DNA from: Actinomycetospora sp.
GTDB lineage: Bacteria > Actinomycetota > Actinomycetes > Mycobacteriales > Pseudonocardiaceae
Length of the DNA: 6,217 nucleotides
Reading direction: 5' to 3'
Assembly: GCA_025925615.1 (NCBI GenBank)
Contig: JAICLN010000256.1
Coordinates: 1-6,217, forward strand
The translations under genes were made by a program, and so were the position numbers. Within the stretch, counting starts at the first letter, position 1. Each line of letters opens with the position of its first letter. Shown here piece by piece: positions 1-4,581 of this stretch. Below the pieces are notes generated by a model, which did not search any database, was not told the origin of the DNA, and saw only the letters and a list, made by a program, of their open reading frames with translations.

Positions 1-216
1 CAACGGCGGGAGCGCCGCCCCGGCGCCGAGGCGGTAGCCGCCGGTCGGGCCCAGGTCGACCTCGACGGGGTAGTCGAGCGCGCGCAGCTTGTCGACGTCG
101 CGGCGGACCGTGCGCACCGACACCTCGAGGCGCTCCGCGAGCTCCGGGCCCGACCACTCGGGCCGGGTCTGCAGCAGCGAGAGCAGGCGCAGCAGGCGGG
201 CGGAGGTCTCGAGCAC
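1..216 (-). CDS. WYL-family transcriptional regulator, N-terminal part (cut by window edge)
   Basis: The 72 codons seen encode a winged helix-turn-helix of the HTH_11/DeoR type. Helices cover about residues 5-16 and 24-31. The recognition helix lies at about 33-45 (SVRTVRRDVDKLR), followed by a wing ending in GGYRLGAGAALPPL (59-72). That ending is typical of actinobacterial regulators that continue into a WYL ligand-sensing domain, but the WYL part lies beyond the left edge and is inferred. I chose the GTG at 214-216 because GAGG lies 8 nt upstream and the frame reads straight into the HTH. The nearby ATG (222-224) is out of frame. It is divergent from the small gene at 413. Family members bind DNA upstream of their own or adjacent genes, so the palindrome at 372-384 is a plausible target. 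The effector is unknown. Confidence 0.88.
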   Translation of the reverse strand, partial: MLETSARLLRLLSLLQTRPEWSGPELAERLEVSVRTVRRDVDKLRALDYPVEVDLGPTGGYRLGAGAALPPL

Positions 217-343
217 GAGGCCATCCTCGCGCGGGAGGCGGTCAGGACGTGACCGCGATCCTCAGCAGGTGGTCGGCGTCGGCTGCCCCGCGAACCGCGC
301 CTCGAGGAACGCCACCGCCCCGGGGGAGTCGGCACACAGCGGG

Positions 344-349
344 ACCCTA
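344..349 (-). promoter_or_regulatory. Candidate -10 box upstream of the WYL-family regulator
   Basis: Read on the minus strand the hexamer is TAGGGT, matching the actinobacterial TANNNT -10 pattern. Transcription would start near position 337, giving the regulator a 5' leader of about 120 nt. No good -35 is seen at the expected distance. A GTG lies exactly 6 nt downstream (335-337), so a leaderless 31-codon open frame (242-337) could be the first thing translated; see findings. Single-box evidence, so modest confidence. Confidence 0.4.
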
Positions 350-371
350 GCGCCCGAACGTGGCCGCCCGA

Positions 372-384
372 TCACCGCCGGTGA
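372..384. promoter_or_regulatory. 13-bp perfect palindrome, candidate operator
   Basis: TCACCG-C-CGGTGA is a perfect 6+1+6 inverted repeat in the gap between the two divergent -10 boxes (344-349 minus and 399-404 plus). It is partly overlapped by a second small dyad, TGAC-TC-GTCA at 382-391. Its position, 14 nt upstream of the plus-strand -10, overlaps where a -35 would sit. That fits an operator for a repressor, and the divergent WYL-family regulator is the obvious candidate. Binding is inference. Confidence 0.4.
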
Positions 385-398
385 CTCGTCAGTGGACG

Positions 399-404
399 TA
401 CGAT
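399..404 (+). promoter_or_regulatory. Candidate -10 box for a leaderless transcript of the 74-residue gene
   Basis: TACGAT fits TANNNT and ends 8 nt before the ATG at 413. A transcript from it would begin at or next to the start codon. There is no Shine-Dalgarno sequence before this ATG, which is what a leaderless gene would show. No convincing -35 is visible. Confidence 0.45.
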
Positions 405-412
405 CGTGGTCG

Positions 413-637
413 ATGACCACGAAGATCCCGCCGGCTCCCCGTTACCGCTTCGAACGCGACAACCGCTACCTCGTCACCGTCCTCGACGACGAGGGCGGCC
501 GGTCCGATCACCGGCTCGACGCCTACCAGGGCTGGCTCTCCCGCCCCGAGGGCATCACGCACCGGTTCGGTGCGCACCGTCGGGCGCGCACCGAGATCCG
601 CGACGACCGCATCGCGGCCACGATCGGCCCGATGTAG
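413..637 (+). CDS. Small hypothetical protein, 74 residues
   Basis: I do not recognise this protein. Nearly all its codons end in G or C (exceptions such as gct, cgt, gaa and gat are few), so it reads as a real gene. The product is soluble and highly charged: a basic/aromatic N-terminal part (RYRFERDNRYLVTVLDDEGG, about residues 9-29), a middle segment HRLDAYQGWLSRPEG (33-47) and an Arg-rich C-terminal third ending IAATIGPM. There is no signal peptide, membrane segment or Cys. I chose the ATG at 413 because a TANNNT box ends 8 nt upstream and no ribosome-binding site exists for any start. The frame is open further upstream (an in-frame GTG at 392, and back to about position 89), but that would run through the promoter region and antisense across the regulator. 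Being divergent from the WYL-family regulator, it may be that regulator's target. Confidence 0.68.
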   Translation: MTTKIPPAPRYRFERDNRYLVTVLDDEGGRSDHRLDAYQGWLSRPEGITHRFGAHRRARTEIRDDRIAATIGPM

Positions 638-661
638 ATCGGCGCGGCCCGTTCCCGGTCG

Positions 662-680
662 AGCGAACGGCGCGTTCGCT
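662..680. repeat. Inverted repeat copy 1, perfect 8-bp stem with 3-nt loop
   Basis: AGCGAACG-GCG-CGTTCGCT. It begins 24 nt after the stop of the 74-residue gene and could act as its terminator, although no T-tract follows, as is common in actinobacteria. A near copy sits 30 bp downstream (692-710), which suggests a repeated intergenic element rather than a lone terminator. Confidence 0.7.
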
Positions 681-691
681 GCGTCTACGTG

Positions 692-710
692 CCCGAACGG
701 CCCGTTCGCT
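692..710. repeat. Inverted repeat copy 2, near copy of 662-680
   Basis: The core CGAACG-GCC-CGTTCG (694-708) is a perfect 6-bp stem with a 3-nt loop. The 19-bp unit differs from copy 1 at only three positions, two in the first two bases and one in the loop. The right half CGTTCGCT is identical. A partial third match, GGCCCGTTC, lies at 646-654 and matches 699-707. Confidence 0.65.
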
Positions 711-866
711 CCCCCAGGTGCCGTGCCGGAGACACGGCCGGCCTGCCCGACCGGCCGCGTCCCCCGCGCCGTCCTGGTCCACTCCTCGCACGGGCCCCTC
801 GGTCGACTCCGCCGCCTCCGACTCGGCGGGTCGTCCCCGGGCCCGGTCCGTGGGCCGTGCGGCGAC

Positions 867-1469
867 TCAGCTGACGAGACCGCAGCGGAAGCCCTGGGCC
901 ACCGCCTGCGCGCGGTCGGACGCCGAGAGCTTGCGGAACAGCCGCCGGGCGTGGGTCTTGACGGTGTCCTCGGACAGGTAGAGCTCGCGCCCGATCTGCC
1001 CGTTGCTCTTGCCCTGGCTCATCCCGCGCAGGACCTGCATCTCGCGCTCGGTGAGGTTGATGCCGCTGCCGGGCTCCGCCGCCGCCCGCTGGGTCGGGAA
1101 GACGTCGCCCATGGTGGTGCTGGCGAGCGCGGCCACGAGCTCGGGGCGCGAGGCGTCCCAGCGCAGGTAACCCCGCGCGCCGCCGGCGATGGCGGAGGCG
1201 ATGCTGCCCGCGTCGTCGGGCGCGCCGAAGACGATGACGTTCGCCTGGTGGTGGGCCGCGACGAGCCGGCGGGTGGCCTCCGCGCCCGAGCTGACCGCGC
1301 GCTGGGTGCCGACGAAGACGACGTCGACGGGCTGGCGCGCGTAGCGGGCGAGCAGGTCCTCCGGGGTCGCGACGCAATCGATGCGCTGCACGCCCGGAAC
1401 GGCCGACATGACGCGGGTCAGGCCCTCGCGGACACTGCGCCGGTCGTCGCAGATCAGAACCGTCCTCAT
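867..1469 (-). CDS. LuxR/NarL-family response regulator with degenerate receiver (BldM-like DNA-binding domain)
   Basis: The 200-residue protein has a receiver-like domain (about 1-120) and a LuxR/GerE helix-turn-helix (139-200). The HTH starts [18 protein letters not shown], and its recognition helix is in [16 protein letters not shown] (166-181). From memory, this half resembles Streptomyces BldM closely. The receiver keeps the acidic pair D8/D9 and the GARGYL turn (97-102). However, the phosphorylated Asp at the end of beta-3 is Gly (VDVVFVGT, G54), the switch Thr/Ser is Gly (G82 in VIVFGAPDD) and the conserved Lys is Trp (W104 in GYLRWDAS). Ordinary His-Asp phosphotransfer is therefore unlikely. 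Control may come from expression level, dimer partner or ligand. No sensor kinase is adjacent. The ATG start is supported by GGAG 5 nt upstream (1475-1478). It is divergent from aroQ. The exact regulon cannot be read from this window. Confidence 0.93.
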   Translation of the reverse strand: MRTVLICDDRRSVREGLTRVMSAVPGVQRIDCVATPEDLLARYARQPVDVVFVGTQRAVSSGAEATRRLVAAHHQANVIVFGAPDDAGSIASAIAGGARGYLRWDASRPELVAALASTTMGDVFPTQRAAAEPGSGINLTEREMQVLRGMSQGKSNGQIGRELYLSEDTVKTHARRLFRKLSASDRAQAVAQGFRCGLVS

Positions 1470-1489
1470 TCAGACTCCACTTCCCGGGG

Positions 1490-1512
1490 CGGTCCCGCTC
1501 GGGGAGGGACCG
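1490..1512. promoter_or_regulatory. 7-bp inverted repeat upstream of the response regulator
   Basis: CGGTCCC and GGGACCG are perfect complements separated by 9 nt. The dyad lies 21-43 nt before the response regulator ATG, just upstream of its ribosome-binding site. It could be an operator, perhaps for self-binding of the LuxR-type protein, or a hairpin in the 5' leader. I see no clear -10 for this gene. Confidence 0.35.
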
Positions 1513-1535
1513 ACGATGTGTCAGGCAGCCCACGC

Positions 1536-1562
1536 TGGGCGCTGTCCTTCCATCGGCGCCCA
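1536..1562. promoter_or_regulatory. 7-bp inverted repeat between the response regulator and aroQ
   Basis: TGGGCGC (1536-1542) and GCGCCCA (1556-1562) pair perfectly across 13 nt. The left arm can instead pair with GCCCA at 1528-1532 (loop CGC), so two mutually exclusive foldings exist. The dyad ends 11 nt before the candidate aroQ -35. Function is inferred from position only. Confidence 0.3.
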
Positions 1563-1573
1563 CGGCCGAGACC

Positions 1574-1603
1574 TTGACCCCGGAATCACACGCCTGTTGT
1601 TAT
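1574..1603 (+). promoter_or_regulatory. Candidate vegetative promoter of aroQ
   Basis: TTGACC (1574-1579) matches the -35 consensus TTGACA at five of six bases. After an 18-bp spacer, TGTTAT (1598-1603) matches TATAAT at four of six. This is one of the least GC-rich stretches of the window. Transcription would start near 1610, leaving a short leader with the Shine-Dalgarno sequence before the ATG at 1628. Confidence 0.5.
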
Positions 1604-1627
1604 CGCAGCGTGATGCGCGGAGGACCC

Positions 1628-2086
1628 ATGTCGCAGAATCGTGACGCTGAACAGCCGAGTCGGGTGCTTCTGCTCCACGGACCCAATCTCAACCTGCTCG
1701 GGCGACGCGAGCCCGACGTCTACGGCACCGCGACCCTCGCCGACGTCGACGCGCGCTGCCGCGCGCTCGGCGCCGAACTGGGTCTGGAGGTCGACGCCCG
1801 GCAGAGCAACCACGAGGGCACGCTGATCGATGCGGTGCAGGAGGCCATGTCGGGCTTCCACGCCGTCGTCATCAACCCCGGCGGCTACACCCACACCTCG
1901 GTCGCGCTGCGCGACGCGCTCGCCGCCCTCCCGGTGCCCGTCGTCGAGGTGCACATCTCGAACGTGCACGCCCGCGAGCCGTTCCGGGCCCATTCCTACG
2001 TCTCGCCGATCGCCACCGCCGTCATCGCCGGCGCGGGCGTCCTCGGGTACGAGCTGGCCCTGCGGTGGTGCGCTTCGCGCATGTGA
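1628..2086 (+). CDS. aroQ: 3-dehydroquinate dehydratase, type II
   Basis: This enzyme dehydrates 3-dehydroquinate to 3-dehydroshikimate in the shikimate pathway, through an enolate intermediate in a cytosolic dodecamer. The 152-residue length fits the family. All signature blocks are present: [17 protein letters not shown] (17-33) with catalytic R27 and Y32 (R19 and Y24 in the M. tuberculosis enzyme), RQSNHEG (58-64), [17 protein letters not shown] (82-98) with N83 and H89, and [18 protein letters not shown] (107-124) with H109 and R120. The ATG at 1628 is preceded by GGAGGA (1619-1624), a strong though slightly close ribosome-binding site. The in-frame extension to 1574 is rejected because it would start inside the promoter -35. 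No other aro gene is adjacent, so a biosynthetic or quinate-catabolic role cannot be separated from context. The final TGA forms part of the terminator stem. Confidence 0.97.
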   Translation: MSQNRDAEQPSRVLLLHGPNLNLLGRREPDVYGTATLADVDARCRALGAELGLEVDARQSNHEGTLIDAVQEAMSGFHAVVINPGGYTHTSVALRDALAALPVPVVEVHISNVHAREPFRAHSYVSPIATAVIAGAGVLGYELALRWCASRM

Positions 2087-2122
2087 ACAGATGTGGTCGC
2101 CCGGACGACCACATCCGTTCAC
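2083..2122. terminator. Bidirectional terminator between aroQ and the alpha/beta hydrolase gene
   Basis: The structure is a 6-bp outer stem GTGAAC/GTTCAC (2083-2088 with 2117-2122), one A-C mismatch (2089 and 2116), a perfect 10-bp inner stem GATGTGGTCG/CGACCACATC (2090-2099 with 2106-2115) and a 6-nt loop CCCGGA. It is symmetric, so it folds in RNA from either strand and can end transcription of both converging genes. No T-tract is present, which is usual for high-GC actinobacteria. The TGA stop of aroQ (2084-2086) is in the left arm and the TGA stop of the hydrolase (2119-2121, minus) is in the right arm. Confidence 0.85.
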
Positions 2123-2979
2123 CTGGCCCGGAGGGCCTCGAGCTCCTCGTGCAGCACCTCGGGGAACTGCAGCGGGAGGAAGTGGGTCCCCGGGAGCCGC
2201 ACCAGCCGGGCGCCGGGGATGCCCTCGGCGAGGGCCACCATGTCCTCGACCGGGGCCATCGTGTCGAACTCGCCCGCCACGACCGTGACGGGCACGTGGA
2301 GGTCGTCGACCGGGATCGGCGGCTCCTCCCCCGCGGCGAGCACCATCTTCGAGAACCACGTCCAGTCGTGGTGGGAGAACTCGCGGGCCACCTCGGCGAG
2401 GGTCTGCAGCGGTCCGGGCGCGAACGCGGCCACCCCGGACGCGTCGAGGCCCCGCGGCAGCAGCGAGATCAGCCCCGCCAGCGGCGGCCCGACCACCCGC
2501 AGCGACCACGCGCTCGCCTTCGACAGCCCCCGCGAGACGGCCGCCGGGGTCCACGCCGGCCCGACCCGGAACCCGCCGCCGGCCACCCCGCCGAGCACGA
2601 GCAGCGAGGCCACCCGGTCCGGGTACCGCCGCGCGACCTCGAACGCGACCGCGACGCCGACCGACCAGCCGACCACCGCGGCCCGATCGATACCCGCCGC
2701 GTCCATGACGGCGACCATGTCGTCGACGTGGTCGGCGATCCGGATGCGCTCGGGATCCCGCGGCCGCTCGGACCCGCCGAGGCCCCGGTGGTGCCACGTG
2801 ACCGCCCGCGGCGTGCCGGGCCCGGGGCGCCCGTCGCCGCCCAGGAAGGGCCAGGCGGCGGGGCTCGCCCCGAGTCCGTTCGAGATCACGACGGGGACAC
2901 CGGCGTCGGCCGCGGCCCCGTTGTCCCACCAGCGGATCCGGGTGCCGTCGGCAGCGACGACGTCGTCGAGGTGGGCCAT
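2119..2979 (-). CDS. Alpha/beta-fold hydrolase
   Basis: This 286-residue serine hydrolase has a complete apparent triad. S106 is in the nucleophile elbow GWSVG (104-108), D239 is in AGEFDTMAP (235-243) and H266 is in GTHFLPLQFPE (264-274). The oxyanion-hole segment reads SNGLGAS (33-39), with Asn-Gly where many relatives have His-Gly. HHRGLGGSERP (63-73) is the usual loop before the nucleophile, and a helical lid covers about 138-212. There is no signal peptide, so it is probably cytosolic. The substrate is unknown; enol-lactonase, esterase and haloperoxidase-like relatives share this layout. The ATG at 2979 has no Shine-Dalgarno sequence but a TANNNT box 6 nt upstream. It lies 41 bp after the NDH-2-like gene on the same strand, so both read-through and its own leaderless transcript are possible. 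It ends at the shared terminator. Confidence 0.92.
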   Translation of the reverse strand: MAHLDDVVAADGTRIRWWDNGAAADAGVPVVISNGLGASPAAWPFLGGDGRPGPGTPRAVTWHHRGLGGSERPRDPERIRIADHVDDMVAVMDAAGIDRAAVVGWSVGVAVAFEVARRYPDRVASLLVLGGVAGGGFRVGPAWTPAAVSRGLSKASAWSLRVVGPPLAGLISLLPRGLDASGVAAFAPGPLQTLAEVAREFSHHDWTWFSKMVLAAGEEPPIPVDDLHVPVTVVAGEFDTMAPVEDMVALAEGIPGARLVRLPGTHFLPLQFPEVLHEELEALRAR

Positions 2980-2985
2980 CGGACC

Positions 2986-2991
2986 AGGCTA
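2986..2991 (-). promoter_or_regulatory. Candidate -10 box for a leaderless hydrolase transcript
   Basis: Minus-strand TAGCCT fits TANNNT and ends 6 nt before the ATG, so RNA would start at or very near the start codon. It lies in the 41-bp gap after the NDH-2-like gene. No -35 at standard spacing is obvious. Confidence 0.4.
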
Positions 2992-3020
2992 ACGACGCCG
3001 GCCCACCGGGGGCGCCACGG

Positions 3021-4382
3021 TCACGAGGCCCGGGAGCGTTCGCGGATCTGGTCGGCGGAGAGGTAGGCGTCGGCGCTCTCGAAGTCCTCGACGGTCCCCT
3101 TGCGCCCGGACAGGAACCCGATGCGGATGAACTCGTCGCCGCCGAACAGGTGCAGCACCCAGTTCGCGACCACCCGCAGTCGCGTGCGGGTGAGCGGCAG
3201 GGCGAGCACGTGGTAGCCGCGGGTCACCACCTGCGCGGGGACCCCCTTGAGCTCGAGGCCCAGCGGGTGCGCCACCGCCTGGGTGCCGCCCAGGTCCACG
3301 ACGAGGCCGAGGTCGTGGTGCTTGTAGCGCGTCAGCGGCTGCCCGCGCAGCGAGGCCACCACGTTGTCCGCGGCCGTCGTCGCCATCCGGGTGGCGTGCT
3401 GGGCGGTCGGCGGGCAGATGGCCTCCGGGTCGTCCTGCGTGAGGTCGGGGACCGCCGCGCAGTCCCCGAGCGCGAAGACCCCCGCGTGGCCCGGGAGCTG
3501 CATGTCGGCGCCGACCTTCAGCCGCCCCCGCACGAGCTCGACGTCGAGGTTCTTCACCAACGGGTTCGAGGTGACCCCCGCGGTCCACACGAGGGTGCGG
3601 GTCGGGAGCGTGGTGCCGTCGGTGAAGGTCACCTCGCTGTCGGTGACCTCCTCCACCCCGGTCTCGAGCTTGATCTCGACGCCGCGGCGTCGCAGCAGGT
3701 CCAGGGCCTGCTCACCGAGGCGCTGGCCCAGCTCGGGCATGAGCCGCGGCGCGATGTCGACGAGCGTCCAGCGCACCAGGCCCGGGTCCAGCCGGGGGAA
3801 GCGCTTGAGGGCCGACTCGGTCAGCAGCTGCAGACAGGCGGCGGTCTCGGTGCCGGCGTAGCCGCCGCCGACCACCACGAACTGGAGCCGCGCGGCGCGC
3901 TCGGCGTCGTCGGTCGAGGCGTTCGCGAGCTCGAGCTGGGAGATGACGTGGTCGCGGAGGTAGGCCGCCTCGGCGAGGTTCTTCATGCCCAGCGCGTGCT
4001 CGTCCAGGCCCGGGATGTCGAACTTGCGGGTGACGCTGCCCGGCGCCAGCACGAGGCGGTCGTAGGGCAGGTCGACGACCTCGCCGGAGATCTTGCGGAC
4101 GACGACGCCGGAGTGCTCCAGGTCCACCCCGACGACGGTGCCGGGGAGCCGGTGCGCGCGCTTGATCGCCCGCGGCAGCGACACCGTGACGGCCTGGGTG
4201 GTGATCACCCCGGCGGCGACCTGCGGCAGGAGCGGCAGGTACAGCATGTAGTCGTTCGGGCTGACCACGACGACCTCGACGTCACCCCGGTCGATCTCCG
4301 TGCGCAGGGTCTTCTCGAGACGCTTCACGCACTCCAGGCCGGCGAATCCTGCACCGACGACGACGATTCGTTCCGCGGCCAC
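3021..4382 (-). CDS. NDH-2-like FAD/NAD(P)-dependent oxidoreductase (COG1252 type)
   Basis: The 453-residue flavoprotein is probably a type II NADH:quinone oxidoreductase or close relative, passing electrons from NADH through FAD to menaquinone at the inner face of the membrane without pumping protons. The first dinucleotide fold holds FAD: VVVGAGFAG (7-15). The second binds NAD(P)H: VVVGGGYAGTE (169-179). FALGDCAA (303-310) is the conserved FAD-contacting block. PPTAQHATRMA (324-334) matches the quinone-site AQxAxQ region, with Arg in place of the second Gln. The C-terminal part (about 390-425, ALPLTRTRLRVVANWVLHLF) is amphipathic, as expected for monotopic membrane attachment. The GTG start has GGGAGG 8 nt upstream (4391-4396). 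Quinone use is inferred; a soluble ferredoxin- or small-molecule-reducing role is possible. It is probably co-transcribed with the hydrolase downstream. Confidence 0.88.
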   Translation of the reverse strand: MAAERIVVVGAGFAGLECVKRLEKTLRTEIDRGDVEVVVVSPNDYMLYLPLLPQVAAGVITTQAVTVSLPRAIKRAHRLPGTVVGVDLEHSGVVVRKISGEVVDLPYDRLVLAPGSVTRKFDIPGLDEHALGMKNLAEAAYLRDHVISQLELANASTDDAERAARLQFVVVGGGYAGTETAACLQLLTESALKRFPRLDPGLVRWTLVDIAPRLMPELGQRLGEQALDLLRRRGVEIKLETGVEEVTDSEVTFTDGTTLPTRTLVWTAGVTSNPLVKNLDVELVRGRLKVGADMQLPGHAGVFALGDCAAVPDLTQDDPEAICPPTAQHATRMATTAADNVVASLRGQPLTRYKHHDLGLVVDLGGTQAVAHPLGLELKGVPAQVVTRGYHVLALPLTRTRLRVVANWVLHLFGGDEFIRIGFLSGRKGTVEDFESADAYLSADQIRERSRAS

Positions 4383-4581
4383 TCCGAAGACCTCCCACGA
4401 CGGTTCGTCGCGTCCTCGACGACGGCGACGTCACACGACGGCGGGGTGTCTCCCGCCGTTCCTGCGGCGCAAGATGCCCCGCGGCGTCCGCGATGACACC
4501 CTCGCGACGCTGCCGGACCCCGCTGTGCCCGGACTCACTCCTCGCAGGTCCGGGGTCGAGGTGAGAAGGAGACACGTCGAA
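4383..4581. promoter_or_regulatory. Divergent intergenic region between the NDH-2-like and SDR genes
   Basis: This 199-bp gap must hold the promoters of both divergent genes, but I see no convincing -10/-35 pair in it. It contains the hairpin at 4438-4459. It also has a longer-range inverted pair, CCGGACC (4513-4519) with GGTCCGG (4547-4553), where GACCCCG (4516-4522) can alternatively pair with CGGGGTC (4551-4557). The SDR Shine-Dalgarno sequence AAGGAG is at 4566-4571. An ATG at 4474 is in frame with the SDR but has no supporting signal. Confidence 0.45.
4438..4459. repeat. Perfect 8-bp inverted repeat with 6-nt loop
   Basis: ACGGCGGG-GTGTCT-CCCGCCGT lies in the gap between the divergent NDH-2-like and SDR genes, 56 nt from the first and 123 nt from the second start. 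Since both genes point away from it, it is not a terminator for either. An operator or a leader hairpin is more likely. This is inference from position. Confidence 0.5.

Larger units (their letters stand above)
638..866. other. Convergent intergenic region, no gene seen
   Basis: This gap separates the stop of the plus-strand small gene from the stop of the minus-strand response regulator. I see no start codon with supporting signals in it. It holds the pair of inverted repeats at 662-710. Further on there is a weak long-range pairing (787-793 with 855-861) close to the response regulator stop, which could be part of a terminator. The rest is GC-rich sequence without recognisable function. Confidence 0.6.

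Noticed and set aside
89..412. Long plus-strand open frame running into the 74-residue gene
   Set aside because: It runs antisense across the HTH-encoding start of the regulator and through the divergent promoter region, with low-complexity Ser/Arg-rich translation typical of a shadow frame.
787..861. Long-range pairing CGCACGG/CCGTGCG as a terminator of the response regulator
   Set aside because: The 7-bp stem encloses about 60 nt. In DNA this GC-rich such pairings arise often by chance, so I did not call it a feature.
1574..1627. 18-residue N-terminal extension of AroQ
   Set aside because: It would begin inside the TTGACC -35 box, lies largely upstream of the predicted transcript start, adds non-family residues, and the ATG at 1628 has a GGAGGA ribosome-binding site.
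1586..2929. Very long minus-strand open frame overlapping aroQ and the hydrolase gene
   Set aside because: Its translation is Arg/Gly-rich low complexity and it lies over two confidently identified genes; long spurious frames are normal at this GC content.
2065..3066. Plus-strand open frames antisense to the hydrolase
   Set aside because: They mirror the real gene's codon bias and show no domain, start signal or credible protein composition.
4474..4581. 36-residue N-terminal extension of the SDR protein from an in-frame ATG
   Set aside because: It lacks a ribosome-binding site, gives a non-family Arg-rich tail, and the GTG at 4582 has AAGGAG upstream and starts right at the cofactor-binding strand.
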